Notes under the pieces: generated by a model
What the model saw: only the letters and a program-made list of their open reading frames with translations
Told to the model about the DNA's origin: nothing
Databases searched by the model: none
Part shown: one piece after another, positions 43,495 to 52,072 of the stretch
Layout: each line of letters opens with the position of its first letter
How positions within the stretch are numbered: position 1 is the first letter of the stretch
Origin: Acidaminobacter hydrogenoformans DSM 2784
GTDB lineage: Bacteria; Bacillota; Clostridia; Peptostreptococcales; Acidaminobacteraceae
Direction: 5' to 3'
NCBI RefSeq assembly: GCF_900103005.1
Contig: NZ_FMWL01000003.1
Coordinates: 186,001-250,000 of the forward strand
Length of the DNA: 64,000 nt
Position numbers and translations under genes: made by a program

Positions 43495-43965
43495 TCAGGC
43501 GCTCATTTCCTCTGCCGCGACGTTGATGGACAGCGTCCCAAGGCCCTCAAGCTCGAGAGGCACCACAATAGTCGAAATCTTGTTTGACAGCTCAATCTTT
43601 TCTCCGGTGAGCAGCGACGGCGGTGTGATGTCAATGTTGACGGACTGGTTCGCGAATAACGTGCTCGTGTTGCCCATGATCATGTTGCCCATCTCGGACA
43701 CCGCGCTGCGGCTGAGCTCGTCGAATTCGTCCACAGGCATCCCGCCCATCATGATGGAGGCAATGCTTTTGGCAGAGTCCACGGACAGCTCAAACCACAC
43801 CTGCCCCTTGATCTTTCCAATGACGCCAATCATGATGATGACCTGGTTGACCGAATACGGCGAGTTTCTCAAGTGAACCTTCCCCAGCTTCGCCTCAACG
43901 CCGCACAGCATCTGCATGACGGATTTCGCCGCTTCAATAAACGTATTGATGTATTCAACTTTCAT
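43495..43965 (-). CDS. cheX: CheX-like CheY-P phosphatase
   Basis: The 156-residue product has one catalytic helix of the CheC/CheX type, SRSAVSEMGNMIMGN, with the E..N pair, and the CheX-like layout with a single active site. It should remove phosphate from CheY-P. It is the first gene of the chemotaxis operon, behind a sigma-D-like promoter. CheC with one degenerate site cannot be excluded, but CheX fits better. Confidence 0.85.
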   Translation of the reverse strand: MKVEYINTFIEAAKSVMQMLCGVEAKLGKVHLRNSPYSVNQVIIMIGVIGKIKGQVWFELSVDSAKSIASIMMGGMPVDEFDELSRSAVSEMGNMIMGNTSTLFANQSVNIDITPPSLLTGEKIELSNKISTIVVPLELEGLGTLSINVAAEEMSA

Positions 43966-43998
43966 AATGCACCTCCCTCATAATGCCGTTCTTTATGC

Positions 43999-44024
43999 TT
44001 ATCGTCGAAGATTTCCAATTGTTA
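43999..44024 (-). promoter_or_regulatory. Sigma-D-like promoter of the chemotaxis operon
   Basis: On the minus strand TAAC (44024-44021), 14 bases, GACGATAA (44006-43999), 34 bp upstream of cheX. The same motif and spacing occur before flgM, flagellin and the GGDEF/HD-GYP gene. Confidence 0.75.
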
Positions 44025-44127
44025 ATGCTCTTTTTAAAAAATCAGATGAATATTTTACCTACTCTTTTCATTTTTCAGAGCTGAAAACTCAGAGATTCAT
44101 TCGCGGCTCGTCGACTATCCAGAGAGC

Positions 44128-44160
44128 AAAAAAAAAACAGAGTCCACATTCAGACTCTGT
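44128..44160 (-). terminator. Rho-independent terminator of fliM-fliY
   Basis: ACAGAGTC/GACTCTGT is a perfect 8-bp stem (44137-44144 with 44153-44160) followed on the minus strand by about nine T residues. It lies 31 bp after the fliY stop and separates fliM-fliY from the chemotaxis operon. Confidence 0.93.
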
Positions 44161-44191
44161 CTTCTTATATTCAGTTATTCATTTCAATCAT

Positions 44192-45349
44192 CTACTTCAA
44201 GCTGTCCACCCGCTGCTCCCTGCTGAGAATCTGGGTGATCCGGATGCCAAAATTCTCACCTATGACCACGACTTCACCCTGGGCTACCAGCTTCCCATTG
44301 ACGTGTATTTCCAGCGGCTCGTCCGCCAGCTTGTTCAGCTCCACCACCGACCCCGTCCCCAGGGAAAGGACATCTTTGATCGTCTTCTTCGTCTTCCCTA
44401 AAACCACGCTGAGCTCGAGGGGCACGTCCATGATCAGGTCCAGATTTTTTTGCTGTGGCGCTTTACTCGACTCTTTAATTGGCGCAAACATAGGCTTTTG
44501 AACCTCCACTTCTGGCAGCGGCGCTGAAGTTGCCTGGGACGCAGTGAAAGGTGCCGCTGAGGTCTTTGTCGGTGCTACGGCGGGTTGGGGCTTTTCCTCG
44601 ACCATCGGCAATCTCTCTGGCACTGGCACTGCATTAGTGCTCAGGTCCTCCTCTGACGCCTCCGGATTGTACTTTTTATGCAGTCCAGCCACAATGGCCT
44701 CCGCATGTGCCCCGGCGTAGAGGTGCCAAAGCGCGCCAAGCGCCTGGCCGTTTATGCCGATGGTCGCCGTCATCACACATACCGGCTTTTCCATAAAATG
44801 CTTCGCAAGCCGCTTCCCCGCGTCCCCTTCCCATATCGACGTCTCCGCCGTAAATGGCTCAACGGTCAGGCCCGTCATCTCGGAAAGGGCCTCGAACAAG
44901 TACCCGGCCGTATAATTGACGCCTTCCGTCAGAGCCGCAAGGGTCGCGGTTGACAGCCCCGCCAATGCTTCTGACGCGGCCCAGTCCCCAACCGGATCGC
45001 CGCCTGAGACAATCGACGCAATCGCCGCTGCAGCCTCAGGTTCAAGGGCTATCAGCGTGTCGCCAATCACATCACCTTTAATTTGCATGGCGGCCACTGC
45101 CATGGGCGTGGCGAAACGTGCCGCCATAGCCTCAAAAGTCAGCGCCTCCACCGTGGGCGCAGAAATCGTGACCTTCTGCTTCAAAAACTTTGAGAGGGCA
45201 TCCGAGGCCGCTGACAGGGTGACATTGCCAACCTCTGAAAGAATGTCGAGGTCTTCTGGCATCATCAGTGTCTCTTCTTTTCCGTTCAGTTCCCCATTTT
45301 TCCGCAGGAGCGAATCCAGTTCAGCTTGAGAAATAAAATTGTCCATCAT
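44192..45349 (-). CDS. fliY: Flagellar motor switch phosphatase FliY
   Basis: A 385-residue Firmicute-type FliY. A FliM-like N-terminal CheY-binding peptide (ISQAELDSLLRKNG) precedes a CheC-like domain with two E..N sites (LSEVGNVTLSAA and ALTEGVNYTAG), a Pro/Ala-rich linker (about residues 230-300) and a C-terminal FliN domain (MDVPLELSVVLGKTKKTI). It is both C-ring subunit and CheY-P phosphatase. Its start overlaps the fliM stop by one base. Two copies of the 10-base word lie inside it (44600, 44756). Confidence 0.95.
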   Translation of the reverse strand: MMDNFISQAELDSLLRKNGELNGKEETLMMPEDLDILSEVGNVTLSAASDALSKFLKQKVTISAPTVEALTFEAMAARFATPMAVAAMQIKGDVIGDTLIALEPEAAAAIASIVSGGDPVGDWAASEALAGLSTATLAALTEGVNYTAGYLFEALSEMTGLTVEPFTAETSIWEGDAGKRLAKHFMEKPVCVMTATIGINGQALGALWHLYAGAHAEAIVAGLHKKYNPEASEEDLSTNAVPVPERLPMVEEKPQPAVAPTKTSAAPFTASQATSAPLPEVEVQKPMFAPIKESSKAPQQKNLDLIMDVPLELSVVLGKTKKTIKDVLSLGTGSVVELNKLADEPLEIHVNGKLVAQGEVVVIGENFGIRITQILSREQRVDSLK

Positions 45350-46344
45350 TATTCAACGTCCTCTTCCACATAGTCTAAGATCTGTACCCCCAGCTTGCCC
45401 TCAAGATCCCCGGGCTGCACGAAGTAGTGCAGCCGGTCCTCAACGAACAGCTTCAGCGGCGTGTCGGTTTTCGCATCCAGCCGTACCACGTCCCCCAGCT
45501 CCAGATGTATAAAATCATCTACCGTGATCCAGGTTCTGCCTAACTCCACGGTCATGTCTACTCCGGCGGTCAACAGACGTTCGGAGATCTGCGCCCGGAA
45601 CTGCGTGTTGTCAATGCCTTTGTCCACCTCAAACCAGCTCCGGATGCTGAGTTTGTCCGTGATCTGCTCAAAGGAGGTGTAAGGGATACACAGATTGATC
45701 AAACTTTTAACGGCGAACAGTTCGACACTGAAACTGACCAGGACCACGGGCTCGTTCGGCGTGATGGACTGCACCATCTGAGGGTTGGTCTCCAGCGAAT
45801 CCAGCTCCGTCTCAATCTCAACAATGTCATCCCAGGCCGTCTGAAAGGGCTTGAGAAGACTGAGCACCAAATCTTCCAAAATACCCAGCTCAATATCCGT
45901 AAATTTGTCTTTCTTTGTGACGCCCTTTCCCTTGGTCGCCGCGCCGCCGCACACCCGCTCAATGACCTGGGTAGCGAACTGCGGATTGATTTCAAGGACC
46001 TGTGTTCCGTTGAGAGGCCTTGAGCGATAAACACCCAGCAATGTTGGATTAGGTATGGAATTGATGAATTCCTCGTAACTGATCTGCTCAATCATCTCAA
46101 CCGTCATCAGGACCGTCGCGTTGACCAGCGAGCTCAGCTGGCTTGACGACAGCTTCGCGAAATTCTCAAAGACCATGTAGAGCGTATTGATATATTCCTT
46201 GGACAGCTTGATGGGTCTGCGAAAATCATAGGCCTTGACCTTATTGCGCTCCTCGTCCTCACCCACCGAGCTGGCGTCTATTTCACCCGTCTGCAGCGCA
46301 TTCAGCAGCGCGTCAATTTCCTCCTGCGACAGTATCTCTTTCAA
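45349..46344 (-). CDS. fliM: Flagellar motor switch protein FliM
   Basis: A 331-residue C-ring protein. LSQEEIDALLNAL at residues 5-17 is the CheY-P-binding peptide, followed by the CheC-like middle domain and a C-terminal FliN-like domain (LELGDVVRLDAKTDTPLKLFV). The start is TTG 46344 with GAGGGG upstream. Unlike in Bacillus, fliM-fliY lie outside the main operon, next to the chemotaxis genes. Confidence 0.95.
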   Translation of the reverse strand: MKEILSQEEIDALLNALQTGEIDASSVGEDEERNKVKAYDFRRPIKLSKEYINTLYMVFENFAKLSSSQLSSLVNATVLMTVEMIEQISYEEFINSIPNPTLLGVYRSRPLNGTQVLEINPQFATQVIERVCGGAATKGKGVTKKDKFTDIELGILEDLVLSLLKPFQTAWDDIVEIETELDSLETNPQMVQSITPNEPVVLVSFSVELFAVKSLINLCIPYTSFEQITDKLSIRSWFEVDKGIDNTQFRAQISERLLTAGVDMTVELGRTWITVDDFIHLELGDVVRLDAKTDTPLKLFVEDRLHYFVQPGDLEGKLGVQILDYVEEDVE

Positions 46345-46403
46345 TTTATCCCCTCAAATCATAAAAAATCTTGATGTTTGGCAGTTCGAAGGTTCTCCGG
46401 ACT

Positions 46404-47393
46404 CTACTGGATTACGACTTTCACGGCACTGACCTGTACCGGATAACTCTCCCGGATGGCAGGCAGAATAGTGACTTCGACTTCAGCGCCAGCCGTCAAT
46501 GCCGCCTGTGAAAGCGCCCGACCTTCTGAATCCAAAATTTCTGCTTCAGGCATTAAATCCACCCAGGCCACTTCAAAGAGATTACTGCCGATGGTCTCCA
46601 CCAAAAATCGATTGCCTTCTACAGACGCAATGACGCCTTCAAATACCAAGGTCGATTCGGACGCCATTAGCGTCAGCCACGCGTCTCTGACAAACTGCTG
46701 CTGATTTTCAGAGGAGATCAAAGCCTTAAGATCATCCTTTTGATCACCGTAGCTGCCAAACTGGGCGTGATTGCCGCCCTCCACCATAACCACTCTGGTG
46801 TGGAGCGGCAAGAGCGCCTCCCACTTAGAAATCTCCTTGACGCTGACCAGGCCATCCCGCGTGCCAAAGAACGCCAGCACCTCGCCGCTATAGTCATTTA
46901 AGGGCTTGCTTTCCTGAGGATAGGCCGCAAGCAGGATCAGCGCGTCGACAAGCTCCGGATTTTCATAGACGAAGTCCGCTGCCATGGCGCCGCCAAGAGA
47001 ATGTCCCCCAAGCCACCAGGTGCTGATTTCAGGGTGCGCCTCAATAATCTCTGCTGCGGCGTTCGCGTCAAACACAGCTAAATTGAATGGCATTTCAGGC
47101 AGAAATACATCTACGCCGTGATCCAGCAGCGGCAGGAGCAGTGGCCCATAAGCCTGTGCCTGTACCTTGCCCCCCTGGTAGAAAATCAGGCCAGTGCCTG
47201 AGGGAGAGGCGGGATGCCAGTGGATGTGACCATCCGCAGTACTTTTAAACTGGTCGTACTGAGCGTTAAACGCCAGAGCCTCCGGTGTGGGGCCGGCGCT
47301 GTCAAAGAGATAAAGACCCGCCGCTGCTGCCGCAATCACCAGGACAGCCGCAACAGCCAGTAAAATGCGTTTTTTCATGCGTCCTCTCAGCAT
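46404..47393 (-). CDS. Alpha/beta hydrolase with signal anchor
   Basis: A 329-residue protein. An N-terminal membrane helix (ILLAVAAVLVIAAAAAGLYLF) is followed by an alpha/beta hydrolase domain with nucleophile elbow GGHSLGGAM, an acid in FFGTRDGLV and a histidine in VEGGNHAQFG, so the triad is intact. A C-terminal beta-rich segment (VLVFEGVIASVEGNRFLVETI region) is of unknown role. It is likely an extracytoplasmic esterase; the substrate is unknown. The start at 47393 has GGGAGG 7 bases upstream. Confidence 0.85.
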   Translation of the reverse strand: MLRGRMKKRILLAVAAVLVIAAAAAGLYLFDSAGPTPEALAFNAQYDQFKSTADGHIHWHPASPSGTGLIFYQGGKVQAQAYGPLLLPLLDHGVDVFLPEMPFNLAVFDANAAAEIIEAHPEISTWWLGGHSLGGAMAADFVYENPELVDALILLAAYPQESKPLNDYSGEVLAFFGTRDGLVSVKEISKWEALLPLHTRVVMVEGGNHAQFGSYGDQKDDLKALISSENQQQFVRDAWLTLMASESTLVFEGVIASVEGNRFLVETIGSNLFEVAWVDLMPEAEILDSEGRALSQAALTAGAEVEVTILPAIRESYPVQVSAVKVVIQ

Positions 47394-47470
47394 TTGCCCG
47401 CCTCCCATTATCCCGATTCTTATATTCCCAACTCAAGTCTTACAACGTGAAAGCCTCGTTATCCTTATCC

Positions 47471-48463
47471 TTACATCATGCGAATCGCGAAGTGCGGGCA
47501 CGCGGAGATGCAGTAGCCGCACTGAATGCATTTGTCCGGATCGATCCAGGCCTTGCCGTCGTCGCCATAGGAGATCGCATCACTGTGGCAGGCGTCAAAG
47601 CAGGTACCGCAGGACTTGCACACTATTCCAAAAACGAAGATATTTTTTTGGACCAGCTCGAGCGGCACCTCTTTGTAGCTCGGATCATTCTTAAAATATC
47701 TTAAGTTGTACTCAACCTCATCCATACGGATCATGCCCAGGGCCAGCGGAAATTCCCCAAGGCCTCGGGCGTAGGTGATGCTCTTTTCAAATTCCGCGGA
47801 CAGCGTGCCGCCGCCCAGGATCTTCATGAGGTAGACGCCTTTGCCCTTTTCGCCGCAGAGCTTGATCGCCGCTTCCATCTCTTCCTGGGTGCCGTTGTAA
47901 ATGCCGCGACCCGCAACGTTGATCAGCGCAAAGACCACATCTATGTCCGCCCTGTGGGCAGCCGCCTCGACGACCTTTGGGTTGTGGGTGGAAATGCCCA
48001 CGGCACGGATAACGCCCTTTTTCTTATAATCCTGAAGACACTGGAGCGCCCCGCTTCTGAGGTCAAAGACGTCCGTCTCGACCTTTGCGGCGTGGAGGTG
48101 GAAAATATCGATCACGCTGACGCCCATGGCTTCCAGGGCCTCCTGGACGGCTGCCTCCATGCCCTCATAGGTCGCTTCGTGGGATTTTGACGCTATGACA
48201 GGGATCTTGTCCACTTTTTCAAGGGCTCTTTTGATATGGGGATAAGTGCCGTACATTTGGGCGGTATCTATAAAGTCCACCCCTTGCCTGAGCGCCTCCG
48301 CTATAACCTCTGAGGCTTCCTCCACCGGCACATTTTTCTGAAGGGGACCAATAGGCAAAATGCCAAGGCACAGCTCGCCAACCTCAATGCCGCTGTCTCC
48401 GAGCTTCATGCGCTTTATGCCCTCCATCTCATGCATCGCGTTCATTTCGCTGCTGTCTTTCAT
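47471..48463 (-). CDS. Aldo/keto reductase with C-terminal 2[4Fe-4S] ferredoxin domain
   Basis: A 330-residue fusion. The aldo/keto reductase barrel keeps the catalytic Asp and Tyr (DFIDTAQMYGTY), Lys (IASKSHEA) and His (FHLHAAK). The C-terminus has two cluster motifs, CKSCGTCFDAC and CIQCGYCISACP. Such fusions in anaerobes probably use ferredoxin-linked electrons. The ATG has AAAGGAGG upstream. The substrate is unknown. Confidence 0.92.
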   Translation of the reverse strand: MKDSSEMNAMHEMEGIKRMKLGDSGIEVGELCLGILPIGPLQKNVPVEEASEVIAEALRQGVDFIDTAQMYGTYPHIKRALEKVDKIPVIASKSHEATYEGMEAAVQEALEAMGVSVIDIFHLHAAKVETDVFDLRSGALQCLQDYKKKGVIRAVGISTHNPKVVEAAAHRADIDVVFALINVAGRGIYNGTQEEMEAAIKLCGEKGKGVYLMKILGGGTLSAEFEKSITYARGLGEFPLALGMIRMDEVEYNLRYFKNDPSYKEVPLELVQKNIFVFGIVCKSCGTCFDACHSDAISYGDDGKAWIDPDKCIQCGYCISACPHFAIRMM

Positions 48464-48526
48464 CCAAATGACGCCTCCTTTGATGTCTATCGTCTAAAAC
48501 CACAAATAGTTAAATTATTAATTGTC

Positions 48527-49288
48527 TCAGCCTTTACATTTCTCAATCTCCTGCCGGCATTTCGCCGCGAAAAGCACACTGTCAAGGGAGATGGCCACAT
48601 ACTTGAAGCCCTGCTCAATTCTCATTCTGGCCGTGTCGCCATCCCCGGCAATGGTGCCGCAAATCTTGCCATGGCGCTTGGTAATCTCAAGGGCCTTTTG
48701 GACCGCCGCCTCCACCCGCTCGTGGGTGACCTGGCCGGTGAGTCCCAGGGACTGGGACATGTCGTAAGGCCCCACAAAAATGACGTCAATCTCCGGTATT
48801 TTGCAGATCTCCTCCAGGTTGTCAAGGCCTTCAATGTTTTCACAGTGCACCACGATCAGCGTTTCCTCGTTCGCCTGGCTGAAATACTGCTCAGGGGCCG
48901 TCATTCCGTAGTCAGAAGACCGCATGAACGCCACGCCCCGTCGCCCAACGGGGTAATACTTGGCGTGCCGGACAAGCGCAGCCGCCGCTTTCGCGGAATT
49001 GACCTGAGGTACTTGAAGCCCGTGGGCCCCAATGTCCAGGAAATGAAGGACCGAACTCTCCAGGGTATTGGGAATCCTGACAATAGGCGTGAGGCCTCTG
49101 CGCTCCGCCGCCCGGATCAGGGTTAGGGCGCTTTCCGGCCCCATAGGCCCGTGCTCGCAGTCTATGATGGCGAAGTCGAAGCCCGCAAGCCCCAGAATTT
49201 CGATCACGTCCGGCGAATTCATGACGGCGAAGATGCCCACTGCAGCCTTGCCTTGACTCAGCTTTTCCTTCAGCGTGTTGTGGAACAT
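48527..49288 (-). CDS. HpcH/HpaI family aldolase
   Basis: About 254 residues. Family boxes: AIIDCEHGPMG, TPIVRIPN, VHCENIEGLDNL and IFVGPYDMSQSLG, covering the catalytic histidine and arginine and the metal-binding acids. It should cleave 4-hydroxy-2-oxo acids to pyruvate and an aldehyde. The ATG at 49288 with GAGGGGG upstream is chosen over a longer open frame. The next gene is the ferredoxin-fused reductase, which could act on the aldehyde product; that is inference. Confidence 0.92.
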   Translation of the reverse strand: MFHNTLKEKLSQGKAAVGIFAVMNSPDVIEILGLAGFDFAIIDCEHGPMGPESALTLIRAAERRGLTPIVRIPNTLESSVLHFLDIGAHGLQVPQVNSAKAAAALVRHAKYYPVGRRGVAFMRSSDYGMTAPEQYFSQANEETLIVVHCENIEGLDNLEEICKIPEIDVIFVGPYDMSQSLGLTGQVTHERVEAAVQKALEITKRHGKICGTIAGDGDTARMRIEQGFKYVAISLDSVLFAAKCRQEIEKCKG

Positions 49289-49408
49289 GGATGAGTGCCC
49301 CCTCATGGTCGTTTGTGGTGGTGCTGAACGAAATGGTGAAAATGATCGCAAAAGTGACAGTGACAATGATTATGCCGATGGTCACACAAGCCCCACCGCA
49401 TCACCCCA

Positions 49409-50002
49409 TCAAAGTTTCTGTTCACCCTGAGCCATGCCCAGACCTATGTCCTCTGCCACTGTCTTCATGCCCTCCAAGGTATGCTTGATCACGTCATCCA
49501 GGGACCACCCCATCATGACCGCCCCCTGGTCGATCACCTCTCTGGAAACCCCCGCCGCGAAGCTTGGCGTCTTATATTTCTTTTTAACGGATTTGACCTC
49601 CATGTCCAAAACGCTCTTTGACGGCCGCATCAGCGCCGTCGCGTGAATCAGACCCGTCAGCTCATCTATGGTGAACAGCACCTTTTCCATGGTGTGCTCT
49701 GGCTCAATGTCAACACACTGGCCGTAGCCGTGGCTGGCCGTCGCGCGGATCAGCCGCTCGTCAAAGCCGCGCGCCCGCATAATTTCCTGGGACTTGACGC
49801 AGTGTTCTTCAGGATACTTTTCAAAATCCAGGTCGTGGAGTAGACCCACGATCCCCCAGAAGTCCTCTTCCGGCTCACTTAAGTGCTTCGCGAAATATCG
49901 CATGACCCCTTCCACCGCCAGCGCGTGCTTTTGGAGATAGGCGTCCTGATTGAATTCTGAAAGAAGTGCCCAGGCTTCTTCCCGGGTTGGCATATGAGAC
50001 AT
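49409..50002 (-). CDS. HD superfamily hydrolase
   Basis: A 197-residue phosphohydrolase-like protein. The HD dyad is in GIVGLLHDLDFEKYP, with an upstream His (LQKHALAVEGV) and a downstream SHGYG, together a metal site. It matches the HDIG-domain uncharacterised proteins of Clostridia. The substrate is not known. The ATG has AAGGAGG 8 bases upstream. Confidence 0.88.
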   Translation of the reverse strand: MSHMPTREEAWALLSEFNQDAYLQKHALAVEGVMRYFAKHLSEPEEDFWGIVGLLHDLDFEKYPEEHCVKSQEIMRARGFDERLIRATASHGYGQCVDIEPEHTMEKVLFTIDELTGLIHATALMRPSKSVLDMEVKSVKKKYKTPSFAAGVSREVIDQGAVMMGWSLDDVIKHTLEGMKTVAEDIGLGMAQGEQKL

Positions 50003-50166
50003 GTATAGTTCCTCCTTGAATGCATTTTACTTATATTTTAGCATACCCATCCCAGACGTGGTGAGTGAAATGCGCGGTTCTTACACTAAAGTTAGGAAAA
50101 AGAACCTGCGGCTGCGTCTACCGGCCTATTTTCTACGCAGCGCTCTTATTATCCCGTTATCCCCCC

Positions 50167-50220
50167 AAAAAACAAAAGAGAAAGCGGCCAATGGTCTTAA
50201 GCCACAAAGCCGTCTTTCTC
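50167..50220 (-). terminator. Terminator after the barnase-barstar genes
   Basis: On the minus strand GAGAAAGACGGC pairs with GCCGCTTTCTC (one bulge), then TTTTGTTTTTT. The loop contains CTTAAGACCATTGGC, a one-base variant of the GACCATCGGC word. It lies 93 bp beyond the barstar stop. The rest of the 50003-50312 gap holds no recognised feature. Confidence 0.85.
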
Positions 50221-50312
50221 CTGTTCAAATCTGCACATTACTCACATCGATCCCTGGGAGCCCCGGCTGTCTCTGACTGCAATTGACGCCATCAGCCGGT
50301 CTTTTTAGCCTT

Positions 50313-50633
50313 TTACAAAATCACATTCTCAAAAAAATCCGCTTCATGGGAAATTTCAAATCTGATTTTGGAATTCTCCTGCAGCGCATCCGTAAAGACC
50401 GAGATCAGCTGAACGCCATAGGACCCAAGGCTTTGATAAAGCGCCTCGCTGTTGATCAGCCTCACATAGAGCGGATCGCTCCAAGTGCTGAGAAGATCCC
50501 AAAGCGCATCCAGGTTGTTGCCGTAATAATCCGGGAAGTTGAATTGCTGCTTCAAATGAGCATGGGCCTCTTCTTTGGTCGTCATTTGCGCGCCATCCAG
50601 GATGACAAATTGAACCTCTTCATCAGCATACAT
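50313..50633 (-). CDS. Barstar-family ribonuclease inhibitor
   Basis: About 106 residues with the barstar pattern: FVILDGAQM, then FNFPDYYGNNLDALWDLLS. The two aspartates and Trp in NLDALWD are those that plug the barnase active site. It should protect the cytoplasm from the ribonuclease encoded immediately upstream. The frame is open to 50678, overlapping that gene; the ATG at 50633 is preferred, though its GGAG site is rather far away. Confidence 0.93.
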   Translation of the reverse strand: MYADEEVQFVILDGAQMTTKEEAHAHLKQQFNFPDYYGNNLDALWDLLSTWSDPLYVRLINSEALYQSLGSYGVQLISVFTDALQENSKIRFEISHEADFFENVIL

Positions 50634-50652
50634 CCGGCTATTCTCGCTCCTC

Positions 50653-51258
50653 TCAATAAAACTGAATAAAGCTCTCATAATGATCCTCAGTGTAGTAAAT
50701 CAAGCCGTCGTTTGAAAAGACCAGCCGCTCCGCGCCCCGGTAGCCGCCCTCATAATTGACATCACATTCAAACCACTTACGGCCATCCTTGTCCGGCAAG
50801 CGGCCCTCCCTGTTTCCAAAGTAGTCGCCGCCTATACTCATTTCATCCGTGACTTCCCACAGATTGCCCTTATTGCTCTCCCAGCCAAGGTCACCTGCGT
50901 CGCGCTTCGTGATAAAATTTTCCGGCAGCTCGCCGTAGAGATGGAGATACGCCGCCACTTCCTCTGGCGCCGTGTACCGTCCGCCCTCCTCGACATAGCT
51001 TTCCGCCTCTGCCAGAAGCGCCTCAAGCGGCGACAGTTCTACCGGCGGCGCACTGCTTTCCGACCCGGCTGACTCTCCTGACTCAGCCCCAGTGGGCTGT
51101 TCTGCCGCAGGCTTATCCTGAGCCCCAGGCTCAGCCACCTCAACGGCGACCCCGCAGCCTGACAGACTTAACGCCAAAGCCAAAATCATCATTAACAGAG
51201 CCAGACCAGGCCAACGCTTCTTCGACTTGCCCTTAATTTGCGCGTTCAGCACCTTCAC
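50653..51258 (-). CDS. Barnase-family ribonuclease, predicted lipoprotein
   Basis: A 201-residue product. A signal peptide ends with LSLSGC, a lipobox, followed by an acidic Ser/Glu/Pro-rich spacer (residues ~40-75) and a barnase domain (EVAAYLHLYGELPENFITK, then GNLWEVTDEMSIGGDYFGNR). The barnase catalytic residues have counterparts: Glu in WFECDVNY, Arg in AERLVFS and His in EDHYESF. Barnases are normally secreted freely; the lipobox suggests anchoring at the cell surface. The start (GTG 51258) is uncertain by a few codons. Confidence 0.92.
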   Translation of the reverse strand: MKVLNAQIKGKSKKRWPGLALLMMILALALSLSGCGVAVEVAEPGAQDKPAAEQPTGAESGESAGSESSAPPVELSPLEALLAEAESYVEEGGRYTAPEEVAAYLHLYGELPENFITKRDAGDLGWESNKGNLWEVTDEMSIGGDYFGNREGRLPDKDGRKWFECDVNYEGGYRGAERLVFSNDGLIYYTEDHYESFIQFY

Positions 51259-51278
51259 CCCCGTTTCTCAATAAGGCC

Positions 51279-51920
51279 TTAGAACCCCAGCTCTTCACCT
51301 ACGATCAATACGGTCATATCCGTCAGGGACGGCTTTTTATTCAAGATGGTCGTCACATTGCAGATTCTGGTCGGACTGCTGCAATCCGTGCAGACCCCTG
51401 TCTTTACACATGGATTTGGCCGGTTCAGCCGCTTGTTGTTCAGCGGTGCCGCTATAGTCCTGATTCTGAATTCAGCCGCGTCTAAATTGTCTACCAGCTT
51501 GTTGACACCCGCGACCACAATAACCTTTTTAGGACCAAAGATCATAGCCGCCACACGGTTTCCAACACCGTCACGGTTGACAATTTCACCCTTCAACGTA
51601 ATGGCGTTGGCGCTGGTCAGGAAAACGTCACAGGACAGCTGCCCGTGTCTGTAAGCCGCACTTTGCTCTGGCGTGATCCCCGGCTCATTGTGCCATAGCA
51701 CCTTGTTGCCCCGGTCTCTCAGCAGCTCTGCCAGCCCCAGGGATTCAATGGTCTTTGAGCCGCCAATCCCTACGGTGGCGTCTTCAGGAATCATGCTCAG
51801 GACCTGTCTCACGGCCTCGTGACCGCCTGAGACATATTCGGCCTCGAATCGGTTTACCTTCAGCGCTGCCACGGCCTCAGCCCCCAGCACTTCAGGTGTT
51901 TTGGTTATCATTTCGATCAT
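51279..51920 (-). CDS. LUD domain protein (LutC/DUF162-like)
   Basis: A 213-residue protein with LUD-fold motifs: DATVGIGGSKTIESLGL and later SANAITLKGEIVNRDGVGNRVAAM, then GPKKVIVVAGVNKLV. Four cysteines near the end (CVKTGVCTDCSSPTRIC) may bind a metal or cluster. Related proteins act in lactate utilisation, but this short clostridial group has no established role. The ATG has GGAGGG upstream. It lies 152 bp after the DUF4438 gene. Confidence 0.85.
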   Translation of the reverse strand: MIEMITKTPEVLGAEAVAALKVNRFEAEYVSGGHEAVRQVLSMIPEDATVGIGGSKTIESLGLAELLRDRGNKVLWHNEPGITPEQSAAYRHGQLSCDVFLTSANAITLKGEIVNRDGVGNRVAAMIFGPKKVIVVAGVNKLVDNLDAAEFRIRTIAAPLNNKRLNRPNPCVKTGVCTDCSSPTRICNVTTILNKKPSLTDMTVLIVGEELGF

Positions 51921-52072
51921 GTCAAATCCCTCCTCGCGGTCTCAGTTCTCAGCGCTCAAGCTCACGCCTTCTGCAAAAAGCTCTGAACGCTTGATGTCAT
52001 TGTTATCAGCATACAACGGAATATAATGCCCGACAAGCTTTTGATACCCAGAATCCCGCAGGTCAAAGCCGC

